Origin: Echiichthys vipera | Lineage: Eukaryota > Chordata > Actinopteri > Perciformes > Trachinidae | Assembly: GCA_963691815.1 (NCBI GenBank) | Contig: OY829656.1 | Span: 3,406,410 to 3,470,409 of the forward strand | DNA: 64,000 bases | Direction of reading: 5' to 3' | In this document: positions 34,437-45,958 of the stretch, one piece after another | Layout of the letters: every line of letters begins with the position of its first letter | How positions within the stretch are numbered: position 1 is the stretch's first letter | Notes under the pieces: generated by a model | What the model was told of the DNA's origin: nothing | Database searches by the model: none | What the model saw: only the letters and a program-made list of their open reading frames with translations | Made by a program: the position numbers and the translations under genes

Positions 34437-35020
34437 TTGAAGGAATATAAGTGCTGCTTTCATCAGCATGCATAAATATGCAGAAGTATATGAGTATATT
34501 TCTGCATCTACATCTGGATTCTGTCTTTAGTTGCAAAGGTTACAACCGGCATTCGTTCCCGGGACAAATGACTGTTTGAGTTAAATCTGCAGTAGTCACG
34601 ATTATTTATCAGAACTTTGAAAGAGAGACTAAATAAGTAACAGATATAGAAAGGAAGAAGCGTTTTCACGGGCCTCCATGTTGCTTTCTCCTGCGGTTTA
34701 ACCCTGTTCTCCGGTGCAGTCGTGACACCAGACGTAAAAAACCTGAAATACTCTGCTCCTCACAATGGGGAAAGGAGTCTCTCGCTTACTTTACGGGGGT
34801 TTCCCACGTTAAAAAAAAAGCTGTATATCATGCTCATTTTAGGTGGAAATGGTTGGCAGTAAGGAAGGAGAGGAAAGGTGGGAAGAGAGGAGCGAGCGGG
34901 GGATGGAGGGAGGGAGGAGTGGAGATGGAGGCTGAATCAGGCCGGTGGTGCTGAAGTGTTTACACAACAAACCTTTCAATTAGCAACAGGCGGCAGCAGG
35001 CTAACTGTGCTGATTAGCAG
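34433..35020. other. unannotated DNA; end may be regulatory
   Basis: No gene. Purine-rich at 34858-34930. The last 80 bp contain CAATTAGCAAC and TGCTGATTAGCAG, homeodomain-like cores, but conservation is unknown. Confidence 0.4.
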
Positions 35021-35159
<139 letters not shown>

Positions 35160-35216
35160 TGATAAAATCATGAATAAACTTAGTACCAATTAAATCACAG
35201 CACTCCTCTGCACACA

Positions 35217-35435
35217 GTGTAGGTATTAGTAGGTCAGTCCATAGGTGACTCGGCTGGGTTGCCGGTTTGAGTCCCTGTGTGGAGCGTGGACTGGTGGCTG
35301 AAGAGGCGCCAGTTCATCTCCTGGGCACTGCCGAGGTGCTGTTGAGCAAGGCACCGAGCCCCCAACTCCTCGGGGCGCCGATCTGATTAATTGCATGTAC
35401 ATAGGTCCTGTTTGTGCATGTGTGTGTATTTCGGG

Positions 35436-35437
<2 letters not shown>
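35217..35437 (+). mobile_element. tRNA-derived SINE (family I), second copy
   Basis: GGTGACTCGGCTGGG, CCGGTTTGAGTCCC (B box), GAGGTGCTGTTGAGCAAGGC and GAGCCCCCAACTCCTCGGGG match 19196-19422. The head is damaged. The 3' end again leads into TG repeat. Confidence 0.72.

Positions 35438-35518
<81 letters not shown>
35438..35518. repeat. (TG)n microsatellite at SINE 3' end
   Basis: About 80 bp of TG, directly downstream of the SINE. Confidence 0.98.
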
Positions 35519-35520
<2 letters not shown>

Positions 35521-36205
35521 CCTGTATAATAACAGAGGGAAAAAATTTAATTTAATAAGTAATTCTTCTTCTTCCATAACTGAGGTGGGTGGTGCCAGTC
35601 CACGGCGTGGACGCACACGTATCCCGGTGCGTCACTTCTCATAGTTCTATGTACGCACAGCCTGAACACGGGGGCAGATTTATCGTTCCGTATGTTTTAT
35701 TCTGTAAACTGACGTGGGTTTTCTCCACCTGCACGGTTACAAACAAAGATAAACAATGGAGTTCTGTAAAGTTCACACGGCTCCTGAGGCGCCCTCGTTG
35801 GTCTCATGACCTACGTCTGTCTGGTATTTAACTGATGACACTCCGAACACGACACCTGTGCTGTCTCCATACTTCACCGCACGACTTATTCAAATGAATA
35901 AAACGATTATGCTCTTATCTAAATATATCCAGAATGAGTTATGTTGTAATATTTGTGCTCAAACAAAAGAAGACACTGGTTCCAGCAGCGTCTGCGGAGA
36001 CGCGGAGGTGATTTAAAGGTGTATTTTTGCGTCTCAGTCACAACAAAAGAAAGAATGTGAAGGATTCCTGCGCGGAGGCAGCACATCTCCTCTGGACGCC
36101 GCAGATTTGTTCTTACCTGTTTGCCATGGCAGAAAAACACATACCTGCTCCGTGAGGCATGTTTTGCAAACAGTGATATCGCAGGATGCTACACACCAAC
36201 ATGTG

Positions 36206-36206
<1 letters not shown>
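35519..36206. other. unannotated DNA
   Basis: No gene or repeat recognised. Confidence 0.5.

Positions 36207-36207
<1 letters not shown>

Positions 36208-36266
<59 letters not shown>
36208..36266. repeat. (CA)n microsatellite
   Basis: About 59 bp of CA. Confidence 0.97.
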
Positions 36267-36269
<3 letters not shown>

Positions 36270-36400
36270 AGAGGACGTTATACACACAGCTTTGACATAC
36301 TTTGATACAGTTCTGTTAAACACACTCACATATATGCAGAGGTGTCACATGCACTCACCTTCACATATAGACACACAAATGCACACATGTATACACGCAG

Positions 36401-36409
36401 GCACACACA

Positions 36410-36456
<47 letters not shown>
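36401..36456. repeat. (CA)n microsatellite
   Basis: About 56 bp, CGCG-interrupted at the left. Confidence 0.96.
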
Positions 36457-36461
<5 letters not shown>

Positions 36462-36595
36462 GCTCTTTTTGAGAGTACAATCCTGTTTTCACCCCCCAGT
36501 TTCACAGTTTCAGTTCTTAAGGTACTAAGATCTCTCTAAACGGTTTGTTATTTGTTGTTATTATTATATTATTTCCAATCCAGTTTTTATATAAA

Positions 36596-36945
36596 GCAGC
36601 ACGGTGGTGTGGTGGTCAGCACTGTCACCTCACAGTGAGAGGGTTCCTGGTTTGAATCCCAGCTGGGGCCCTTCTGTGTGGAGTTTGCATGTTCTCCCTG
36701 TGTCTGCGTGGGTTTTCTCCGGGTTCTCCGGTTTCCTCCCACAGTCCAAAGACGTGCAGGTGTTCGGTTCATTGATGACTCTAAATCACCCGTAGGTGTG
36801 AATGGTTGTCTGTCTCTGTTCGTCTCTATGTGTCCTGTGATAGACTGGCGTCCTGTCCAGGGTGGACCCCGCCTCACACCCCATGTCAGCTGGGATCTGC
36901 TCCAGCCCCCCACGACCCCGACAGGGACAAGAGGATGAAGATGAT
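36596..36945 (+). mobile_element. full-length tRNA-derived SINE (family A), plus strand
   Basis: Head GCAGCACGGTGGTGTGGTGG then GTCAGCACTG (A-box region) and GGTTTGAATCCC (B box). The body ends CCCCGACAGGGACAAGAGG with a GATGAAGATGATGG tail. This copy defines the full element at about 350 bp. Confidence 0.92.
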
Positions 36946-37940
36946 GGTTTCCAAAGTGCTGTATGGTAAAATAAAACCCATAAAACACAATAAAAAATAC
37001 AAAATACTAAAGAAATAACTGTAGAAATGCAAAGAAAGAAAGACGTTTGTGCTTTCAGCTGTGCAGGGCTGTGATCTGCAGAGGTTCGTCATCCATGGGA
37101 GGTCTTTAAAGTTAAAATTCAAATTAAAATAAGTTTAAATCCTTGTGTGTGAGAATATCCGGGACACCGACAGGAAACAGCTTTATGTGACGGGTTGATG
37201 TGAGTTAAATGTTTCGTACGTCAGAACCAATTCATCATCATCCGTTCACCGCGCCACACGATCTCAGTCAGACACCTAAACCAACAATCACAAACATAAT
37301 CAGGTCGTAAGTGTAAATTCTTTAATATTCTTTAATCTCCGTCCACCTTACATACGTACTAAAAGTCTAAATGATCTGTGGATAATGTAAACACACCTGT
37401 ACCTGGGTAAGAGTGATGGGTTCATTCCTGTGCAGGGTGTAGATGTTCCCCCACACGCGCTCAGTCAGCGTTTTCAAACGACTGCATGATGAAATGCAGC
37501 GTTGAGTCATCAAACACTCTAACGATGACTCACGTTCGGCGGCTGAAGCGTGGTCGGATTGCGGTGAGGTCGTGACCTTTACGACAGGTCGTGCCGTCGC
37601 TCCCACCTCCACCTCTGCGATGAACGCCGTCCGTCATCGTGGATAGTTTTGGTTTGGGCTTCACCTTCATCCCAACTCACCTTCATCATCCCTTCATCTC
37701 TGCTCATCATGTTCCAGCCGTCGTGCTTTCTGTTGCAGGCCGTGTGTGTGTGTTGATTCTGGCCCGCGGGCTTAATTCCCTCCGTGCTAATATCATCTGA
37801 AAGCTTTTATCCAAACACAGACACCTTCACTACAATGGTTTCCTAATGAGCTGATTGTTAGGGCTTGTTAGTGTGTCACACCCTTCAGGGCAACACGGCT
37901 CACAGATGTTCAGTGTGAGAGGAGAGGAGACAGAGGAGTT
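36946..37940. other. unannotated DNA
   Basis: No gene. About 1 kb of mixed sequence. TTCTTTAATATTCTTTAATC at 37319-37338 is a short internal repeat. TTAATTCCC and GCTAATATCATC near 37770-37797 are homeodomain-like but isolated. Confidence 0.45.
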
Positions 37941-37943
37941 TAA

Positions 37944-38514
37944 GGGCGCACTCACACTGTCCTTCCACACCGTGCCCCGTGCTTTAGGGTCCTTGTCCCC
38001 CCCTCCAGGCCCGTTTGTACTCACACTACCTGGGCCTCGGAGAATGCTTCTTGCTGCCTATACGTCATCACGCCGTAACACGTCACACGCATTGATCGCG
38101 TGTGTGTGGCTTTGTTTCCAGATCTTTCCGTAGACCTCTGAGTTTTTGTGCGTCTTGTCGACTGTTTTTGAATCTTTTCATCGACCAAATCTGCAGTAAA
38201 CACTCCACCTCCGCATCACACCAGCGTGAACCTTTCACCGCCATTGTTGTTGTTGTTAAATGTCCGCGCATGGTCCGTCCTTCTTTTTACTATGTCCGAA
38301 CAGGCGCACATAACGCTACTGCCGTAGGGCTCGTGCTCGTGCTCGTACACGTGCAAACGGCTCCGCTAAAACCCACCTCTTTCAAGCGGGCCGTGGGCGG
38401 TCCGCTGGCCGCAGTTATGCGCGGAGCGGGTGCGCTCACACTGCTTAAAGGTACTAGGGTTTAGCTGAAAAAAACGGTTTTGTCCCGGGACAGAAGGACA
38501 GTGTGAGTGCGCCC
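37944..38514 (+). mobile_element. Harbinger-like non-autonomous DNA transposon, copy 7 (long form)
   Basis: 571 bp with TAA at both flanks (37941-37943 and 38515-38517). Termini GGGCGCACTCACACTGTCC and GGACAGTGTGAGTGCGCCC are perfect 19-bp inverted repeats, the cleanest in the window. It carries the CpG-rich right half and, on the minus strand (38021-38271), the Myb-like remnant DEKIQKQ in one frame and WCDAEVECLLQIW in another. The perfect termini and intact target duplication suggest a comparatively young insertion. Confidence 0.95.
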
Positions 38515-38517
38515 TAA

Positions 38518-38754
38518 AAAAGGCTGAGACCAGGAAATAAAAACAGACCAGAGAGAGTTCCTGTTGGAGAAGCTCAAATCAGATGTTTTTGACATTTGTT
38601 TATTTAAAAATGACTTTAATTAATGAATCGACTCTCAAAACAGATGGAGACTGATTTAAGAGTTGACCGCTAATTTATTTATGGACTAATCATCACAGCT
38701 CTAATGTTTAATTTATTCCATCATTATTGTTATTTATTATGTAATTATTTTATA
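38518..38754. other. unannotated AT-rich DNA
   Basis: No gene. It grades into the ATT-rich array. Confidence 0.5.
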
Positions 38755-38771
38755 CAATGAATTTATTATTA

Positions 38772-38806
<35 letters not shown>

Positions 38807-38912
38807 GTTATTATTTTTATATTAATCATCAATATATTTTCTTTGAAAAAATATTATTTTTATTAATTCTATTTACTTATTTATTTGTATTTATTATTAT
38901 ATTATTCATATA

Positions 38913-38949
<37 letters not shown>

Positions 38950-39640
38950 TGCAGTTCTGGTGTTCATACAATTACCAAGATCTGACCTAAACTGTTTTTT
39001 TTTTAGGTATTTTGCTTTGTTTATTTTCATTCATTATTATTATTTATTATGTATTTCTATTTAATTAGTTTATTATTATCGTTGTTATTGTTAATGTTAT
39101 TATTATTTAAATCATTATTATATTTTTTATACTTTTTGAAAATATTATTTTTTATTATTTTTATGTATTTTATTCACTTATTTATTTGTATTTATTAGTA
39201 TTAGTATTATTAAATATAAAACTAATAATCAATTACCAAGATATGATCTAAACTGTTTGTTTGAGGCAGTTTGCTTTGTTTATTTAATTCATTCATTATT
39301 ATTATTTATTACTTCTTTTTATTTAATTAGGTTTTTATTATCGTTGTTAATGTTATTATTATTTAAATAATTATTATATATTTTATACTTTCTTTTAATA
39401 TTATTTTTATCCATTGTATTTACTTATATATTTGTATTTATTAGTATTATTATTATTAAAAAATAATAATAATCATTGCAGCTCTCACGTTCATACAATT
39501 ACAAAGATCTGATCGAAAACTGTTTGTTTGTGGCACATTTCTTTAGAAAAATTACTTTTATTATTATTATTATTCACTTATTTATATTTATTTATTATCA
39601 TCAATATCATTATTACAATAATAATAATAATAATAATCTA
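38755..39640. repeat. AT-rich tandem array, unit about 264 bp, with nested (ATT)n
   Basis: The landmark AATTACCAAGATCTGA occurs at 38970, 39231 (AATTACCAAGATATGA) and 39497 (AATTACAAAGATCTGA), spacings 261 and 266 bp. Between landmarks the order is constant: CTAAACTGTTT, TTTGCTTTGTTTATTT, ATTATTATTATT, TATCGTTGTTA, TATTTACTTAT and TTTGTATTTATTAGTA. Trinucleotide ATT/AAT runs sit inside each unit. The array has about three units, the outer ones partial. Confidence 0.85.
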
Positions 39641-40381
39641 TTTTTCTGTTGTTTGTTGTTTTGGGGCTGAAGTGAAGGGAGGGTGAAATAATATTGATTG
39701 TCAGGTCGCTGATACATATGTATAAAATAATAATATGATGTATTCATGTTAAATAATCAGCACTACAGACGTATATAGAAGCTGTTATTATAGTAGTATT
39801 ATTATAATAATAACAGTATTAAAGTATATGATATTAGTGTGGGTGCAGCTGCAGCGCCACCTTCGCACCACTCTCTACGTTTATGTGGACTGGATCTAAT
39901 TGGGTGAAGTTTCTTTGCCTGAAAGTATTTTCTAATTGAGCCGCGACCCCCCCCCCCCCCCCCCCCCCCCACGATCCGGAACAATCATGACCCACTTTCC
40001 CCACGCCACCTTATCGCTGACATGGGATTATTTGTGTGGGATTAAAGCGTAACAAAGGTCATGCTAATGCTCTGAGGAGCTGCTCCGTCCCTCCAGTGAC
40101 ACCGGTTCTCCTCACAGTCGTGGGTCTCAGGCCGGGCTTAAAGGTTCAAGGCGTCTTCGGCTCCGCGGCTTCCGTGTCTTTTGTAGCCAACCTTGGGAGG
40201 CTTTTCTATTCAGCCCGCGGTGTATTATAGCCGTCAGCACTCGGGCTATATGTAATTAGTGTCGGGGTCAAAGGTCGAGGCGGGATTTAAGCGTGAGACC
40301 TGCTGGTCAGTCAACAAACCTGGGGACCAAATCCCCCTGGACCCGAGGGACGGAAACCCCACGCTGCTGACAGATCTGAGC
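39641..40381. other. low-repeat DNA with 24-bp poly-C; possibly regulatory
   Basis: No gene. Poly-C at 39947-39970. On either side are GATCTAATTGGGTGAAG, TTTTCTAATTGAGCCGCG and GGTCATGCTAATGCTC, motif-dense sequence unlike the repeats around it. The function is unproven. Confidence 0.35.
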
Positions 40382-40521
40382 CACACACACACACACACAC
40401 ACACACGCAGACACACACACACACACACAAAAGCACAAAGACACACGAACGCACGCACACGCACACGCAAACAAACGCACACAAACGCACACACACACAA
40501 AAGCACAAAGACACACACACC

Positions 40522-40565
<44 letters not shown>

Positions 40566-40690
40566 CACACACACACACACACACACACACTCATACAAAA
40601 GCACACACACACACACACACACCGACACACAAAAGCACACACACACACACACACACACACACGCATACAAAAGCACAAACACACAAACAC
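40382..40690. repeat. compound (CA)n array with AAAGCAC punctuation
   Basis: CA runs alternate with AAAAGCACA, ACGCAAACAAACGC and similar units over about 300 bp. It is a higher-order minisatellite built from CA repeat. Confidence 0.93.
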
Positions 40691-41232
40691 AAACATGCAG
40701 GTTAAACACTAATTCAACAACAAATACAGGAGCAGGGTGACTGTCACACGCAAACTGTGTTTCTGGTCTCACTGATAAGATGAACTTAACTTAGGAGGAG
40801 AAAAATACTTTTTCAGAACTTTGACGCAATCTTTAAATCATTGAAAGTGAAAATGGCTTCAGCCTGCACAGCAAAATCAATCACCAGGGATTTCCAGTGT
40901 TGGTGTTGTGTGTTAAAAATGCAGTGTCAGCACGAGGTGAGAGTGAGTTCCTCAGAAGAGTCGTTGTTGATCCAATGAGCTGCTCCCAGAATCCCAGTGT
41001 ATCTGTGATGTCACTTCCTTTTTGCTTCGTTTGACTCAACCTCTGAGACCTCAGGAGCTTCTTCCTGCGGTTCCTGCTGATGTCATCACGCACCAGCAGC
41101 CCCCCAGCAGCAGCAGCAGCAGCGAGCGTAACCCCAACATACCGCTTATTTGATTAATGCACGTGTTGAAATCGACCGTGGGATGATTTTCCGCCAGAAT
41201 TTCACTTTAGATCCTAAAATGCCTTTGAGCGC
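40691..41232. other. unannotated DNA
   Basis: No gene. A short (CAG)n run lies at 41105-41122. Confidence 0.5.
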
Positions 41233-41663
41233 TGTTGTGGGAATCGTGGATATTTGTAATTCATAATCATAGTTTTGTCAGGTCAGACACAGTTCAGCGT
41301 CTCCTCTGTGTAACCTTCCTAATGGATAACACAAATAACTGCCTCATGATGGTATAACGGCATATTTGTGCATGTGGGCCGTGTGTTAGAGACCTCGTGA
41401 TGAGAGAGGTTCAGAATGTCTGAGGCATGTTTTGTTTGGTCTAAAGACGTCACCCAACCAAGGCTTAGCTCGTTCTGTCCCTTCCTCTAAGAGACGGAGC
41501 ACGATTTGGCTCGGTGTCATTCCTTCGATACTCTTGGACGAGTGATGATGCAGGGGTGAACGTATCTTTGTCTGCAGAGGAAAATGCTTTGACAAAATAA
41601 ACCACAGAGAAAAATCTGATCCTGTTTGTTCATCTTTATTGAAGAAATCCATTTCCACAACAA
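41233..41663. mobile_element. LTR-like element with TGTTGTGG...CCACAACA ends, copy 2
   Basis: About 430 bp, colinear with 30914-31319 plus a ~25-bp insertion near 41588-41612. It is flanked by CGC on both sides. Both copies lie in the same orientation, 10 kb apart. Confidence 0.65.
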
Positions 41664-42317
41664 CGCCACGTGTCATTCTGGCACTTCCAACCCGAAGACG
41701 ACAGAAACTGCAGCTTTAAAGAGCAACGAGTCAATGACACACATTGAAGTTGCGACCACGCAGCAGGAACACGACGAAAAGCATCTCAACAGACGTATTT
41801 TTTAATATCATCGACGGCGATTCAAACGACACGCTTTGCTTCATTCTTCTTTCATCTCTTTGTCAGTGATTTGATCTCAATTGTGCTTCATGTTTTCATC
41901 TCATTCCATATTTGACTCTTCTGTTTCTGTGCCATTCTGTAAACCGTCGGCTCTTAAGCTCTATAAATCACGTTTTATGGCCGTCACTGGAGATATTGTT
42001 GTTTTCCAGTCACCGGTTGTGCAATTATTACCCACAATCTGCAGCAGTTATCGCCCTCCGCCTCCCCCGGAGCGCATGAATTAGATCTGGCTTTGATGAA
42101 GCATTCCTGTCATGTCACGACACTCTGAGCTCCTAACGCGGCTGTGCATCACTTTTATCAGTCAAACACACGTTTAGGAGGTTGATCTGCCGGCTGACTC
42201 ATCGCTTTCTTGTTGTCACGTCATTAAAAGACATATATGATTATATAAAATTAAAAAAAACTATTTCTAAATCCCTCTTTCACATGACTTTACCTGTGTT
42301 TGTTTAATAAATACTTT
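41664..42317. other. unannotated DNA
   Basis: No gene or repeat recognised. Confidence 0.5.
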
Positions 42318-42612
42318 GAATTCAATTCAATTCAGTTTTATTTAAAGTGTCAAATCATAACTGCAGTTATCTCAGGACACTTTACAGAGTAGGTAAAGAC
42401 CACACTCTATGACTTATTCATGATTAACAGAGACCCAACAATTCCCCCGTAGAGTACGGTGGCGTTGAAAACCTTCACTATAACAGACAGGAACGTCAGA
42501 CAGACCCAGCTCTGTGGAGGACGGACATCTGTCTGCACCGGAGAGAGGAAGAGAAGGAGAGAAAGAGAGAGAGAAAGACAAAGATAGACAGAAGACAGAG
42601 AGACAGACAAAC
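42318..42612 (-). mobile_element. teleost dispersed repeat (family F), inverted copy
   Basis: In minus-strand sense it matches 3757-4074 and ends in AATAAAACTGAATTGAATTG. It lies 170 bp from a SINE. Confidence 0.82.
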
Positions 42613-42778
42613 TTCCAGAGATGCAAGCAACCAAAGTGTAACAGTAACTATAATTATATCTATAGTAATGTGAACATGACCAACATGTTATGGCAGTTAA
42701 CACAGCAGAACAGCAGGAACAAGCACATCCAAGGCGACAGAACATGAAAATGATCATAATTATGACAAACATGAACCC

Positions 42779-43083
42779 TGCTGGGGCCCTTCTGTGTGGA
42801 GTTTGCATGTTGTCCCCGTGTCTGCGTGGGTTTTCTCCGGGTTCTCCGGTTTCCTCCCACAGTCCAAAGACGTGCAGGTGTTCGGTTCATTGATGACTCT
42901 AAATCACCCGTAGGTGTGAATGGTTGTCTGTCTCTGTTCGTCTCTATGTGTCCTGTGATAGACTGGCGTCCTGTCCAGGGTGGACCCCGCCTCACGCCCG
43001 ATGTCAGCTGGGATCGGCTCCAGCCCCCTGTGACCACGATAGGGACAAGAGGTTGAAGATGAATGAATGAATGAATGAATGAT
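42779..43083 (+). mobile_element. SINE (family A), head lost
   Basis: It starts in the body at CTGGGGCCCTTCTGTGTGG and ends with GAAGATGAATGAATGAATGA. The tRNA-like head is missing. The tail is the clearest GAAT repeat of the family. Confidence 0.88.
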
Positions 43084-44601
43084 CAATGATGAGTAGGGGC
43101 AATAGCAGCTACGATACAGCGAGACACACCTCATGAACTCTGAACTCATACTTTGAGTTCAGTCCTCACACATCTGTCACATCCGTCATTTGTAAGCATG
43201 TCAGCCTACGGTACAACGTATTTTTTACGTCACGTAGCGCTTTAGTTGTTTGTAGTAATTGTGTAATTTGTAATTTGTGAGTCGTTTTAAATTTCTGCAT
43301 CAAGTCATCTCGAGAAATTGGTTTATCTTTTCATTCGAGGAGGAAAAAAAAAAAGTTTATATTCGTAAGAAGAAAGAAAATCAAAGAAATAAGAAAGAGA
43401 AATCAGGACGCTGGTTTGTCTGTGCAGCGTGGAGGCAGTCTATAAGAGGAGTGATTTAAAAATTAGGTTAAAGTTGCAAACACGTGTGAGGTGAATGGAT
43501 CGACTCTATTCTCACAGGTCACACTTGTCCAGAGCGACTCAATACTTCATCTGCAGTCAGGGAGGTTGGTGTCCATGGCTCTAGACGGAGGGAGCTGGCA
43601 TGCTGCTAAGTCCTTTTTAATGCACGACATAGCTAACTTAATGCTAAACCCACATAACCTGGCCCACGCAGAGGGGGGCCGAGAGATGTGGAGGGGGAGG
43701 GGGAGGAGGGAGGAGGGAGAGAAACGTCTGTGGCGACCAGGGACCAGAGCTGCACGTCGGGTCCATGATGAGGAAACATGTTCAGCAGAGTGTCCGAGTT
43801 ACGGAAAGATATTCATATTTATGAAAAGTGAAAGAGACGCACGCTGCCATTGAGTGTCAGGTCAGGCTTCGGAGGGAGGTTCACGCTGAGGTTTGAGTTT
43901 GGAAAGTTGGCGGAAAGATGCGAAACGAGACAGTTCCACTGAACTGAAGACAACAACTCTGTCGCCACGACCAAATATTGGACTTGTACGTTCCTACAAA
44001 CCACAGACATGTTAGATCTCAACGTATCTGAAACGCTGCGACCCGTTCTCATTCCCTACTCGTCACAGAGCGACACCAGCTTTAAACTCATGATTCATGA
44101 CTTCAAACTAAAGTGATCATGTTTGGGTTCAGGGAAAAGGTTGTGGTTGGCGACTGTGGCTCAGTGGCATTGAAGTGTGTGCGTCAAAGAGCAGCTATTG
44201 TGTGTGTTTGATTTGACACTTGTTTGACACCTACATCATCACGGGCACCGGTCAAAAAACTGAAGCGTTGCTCTTGACGCTGAAACATTTTAAAAAGTGT
44301 GTGCAGCTGCGGCCCCTTCACAATAAAACGCTGAGGTGTCTGTGATTGTCGCGACTGTGTTTTTATACATGTGAGGCCGGAGGGAGCGGAGAGCGGCGCT
44401 GAGGCTCAGGGCTTCATTAAGTGAACTCATGAAGTGTGTGAGAGGTCAGAGCCCACGCAGCGCTGCCTAATAAGAACAACCACCACCGCTCCACACCCCT
44501 CTCAGGCCCCTCTGCCCCGTCAGACACTGGGCCTGTCAGTTAGCATCTCAGACCGCCTTACTGGTCCTCTGTTCCGCACCAGTAAGCCTGCCTGGTAACT
44601 A
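43084..44601. other. unannotated low-repeat DNA
   Basis: No gene. The 120-codon plus-strand frame 43491-43853 crosses a purine-rich tract (43675-43725) and has no domain. GGCTTCATTAAGTGAACTC and GCCTAATAAGAAC near 44410-44480 look regulatory-like but are unsupported. Confidence 0.4.
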
Positions 44602-44618
44602 GGTGTGTGTGTGTGTGT

Positions 44619-44671
<53 letters not shown>
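44602..44671. repeat. (TG)n microsatellite
   Basis: About 70 bp with one TC interruption. Confidence 0.96.
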
Positions 44672-44672
<1 letters not shown>

Positions 44673-45749
44673 TTCAGATTCTTCAAATCCAATTATTTGA
44701 CATATCTGGTGTTTTTTTTCCTGTGAACACCAAAAAAAAAGGAAGTTTAATCTCATTGGATCTAATCTTTTAAATTAGACGCAGTGTTTGGTCTGAAGTG
44801 AATCAAAGTTTCATAGTCCTGTAGTGAGTCGTCACCACAGGTGAGTCCGTACAGGTCCAATAAATACGACCTCACATTTGTGTCGATTGCAGGTTTACGC
44901 ACCGGCTCCGAAACCTTTGCCCAACACGAGATTTTTCAGAACCGGTTAGATTTTCTGCGTTAATCGCATCCATCAAAAACCCTTTTGACCACTCGGGGCC
45001 ACCGCACGCCGTCATCCAAAGCATCGAATAAACGGATTCACTTCATCCCCTAGCACTTTCACACTTTCAACAGGTCAGATCGTGCTATTCAAGATGAAGA
45101 TGGATGAAGACGCCGAGGAGGGGGGTGAGATAGAGCGTCCGTGTCCAGAGTCCGACACTGCCCCCACGATTTCCGGTGGTACTGCAACGTTTGGTCCGTA
45201 TCTGTACGCATGTGTAAGCTTTCAGGATACATGCAGAAATACGGAGAAAATGTGCGCAGAGCACAGACAGAAGGCTCCGTCTCCATGTCCGTCTCTGTAT
45301 CCGTATCCGTACGTGTATCTGATGTAGAGCAGGAATGAGCCTTTACGTTCACCGGTTCTTAAGATTTCATATGAACTTTTGTGCAGAACTTTTCGTATGA
45401 TATCGCACGTACCTGTTCATGAGAATACGTTAGTATATCGCATAAAAGACTTAAAACTGAACATGAAACTACGGACTAATACGGTTTTACTGGGGCGTTA
45501 ATAATGCAAATATACTATTCTCATGCGTTTTCTGAAATTAGGAGCGTTTGCTGACTCCGAGGCTGCACGTGCGTGTACGAGCCCACCGTACATGTACAAT
45601 GTAAGAGAAAGTTCAGATAACAATAGGAAAATGTTCTCGCATGAGGCCCGATGTTTGGCCCAAAGTCTGACAGCAGAGAAGCTCATCAGGGATCCATGTT
45701 TGTCTTGTTCAAACATCAACACTTAAAAGTACTGCTGTCTGTTTCCGGA

Positions 45750-45751
<2 letters not shown>
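44672..45751. other. unannotated DNA
   Basis: No gene. At 45280-45325 there is a short internal repeat of TCCGT(A/C)TC units. The 81-codon frame through it (45082-45327) is not domain-like. Confidence 0.45.

Positions 45752-45785
<34 letters not shown>
45752..45785. repeat. (TG)n microsatellite
   Basis: TG followed by GAGAGA. Confidence 0.93.
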
Positions 45786-45797
<12 letters not shown>

Positions 45798-45858
45798 TGA
45801 GAGTGTATAAATCACTGAGACTGGAGGCAGCAGCTCTGTGATCAGCTCTGTCCACTGA

Positions 45859-45859
45859 C

Positions 45860-45892
<33 letters not shown>

Positions 45893-45907
45893 TCACTCAC
45901 TCACTCA

Positions 45908-45956
<49 letters not shown>
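45859..45956. repeat. (CA)n-(CACT)n-(CA)n compound microsatellite
   Basis: CA run, then five or so CACT units, then CA. It is inverted relative to the TG tract 75 bp upstream. Confidence 0.95.
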
Positions 45957-45958
<2 letters not shown>

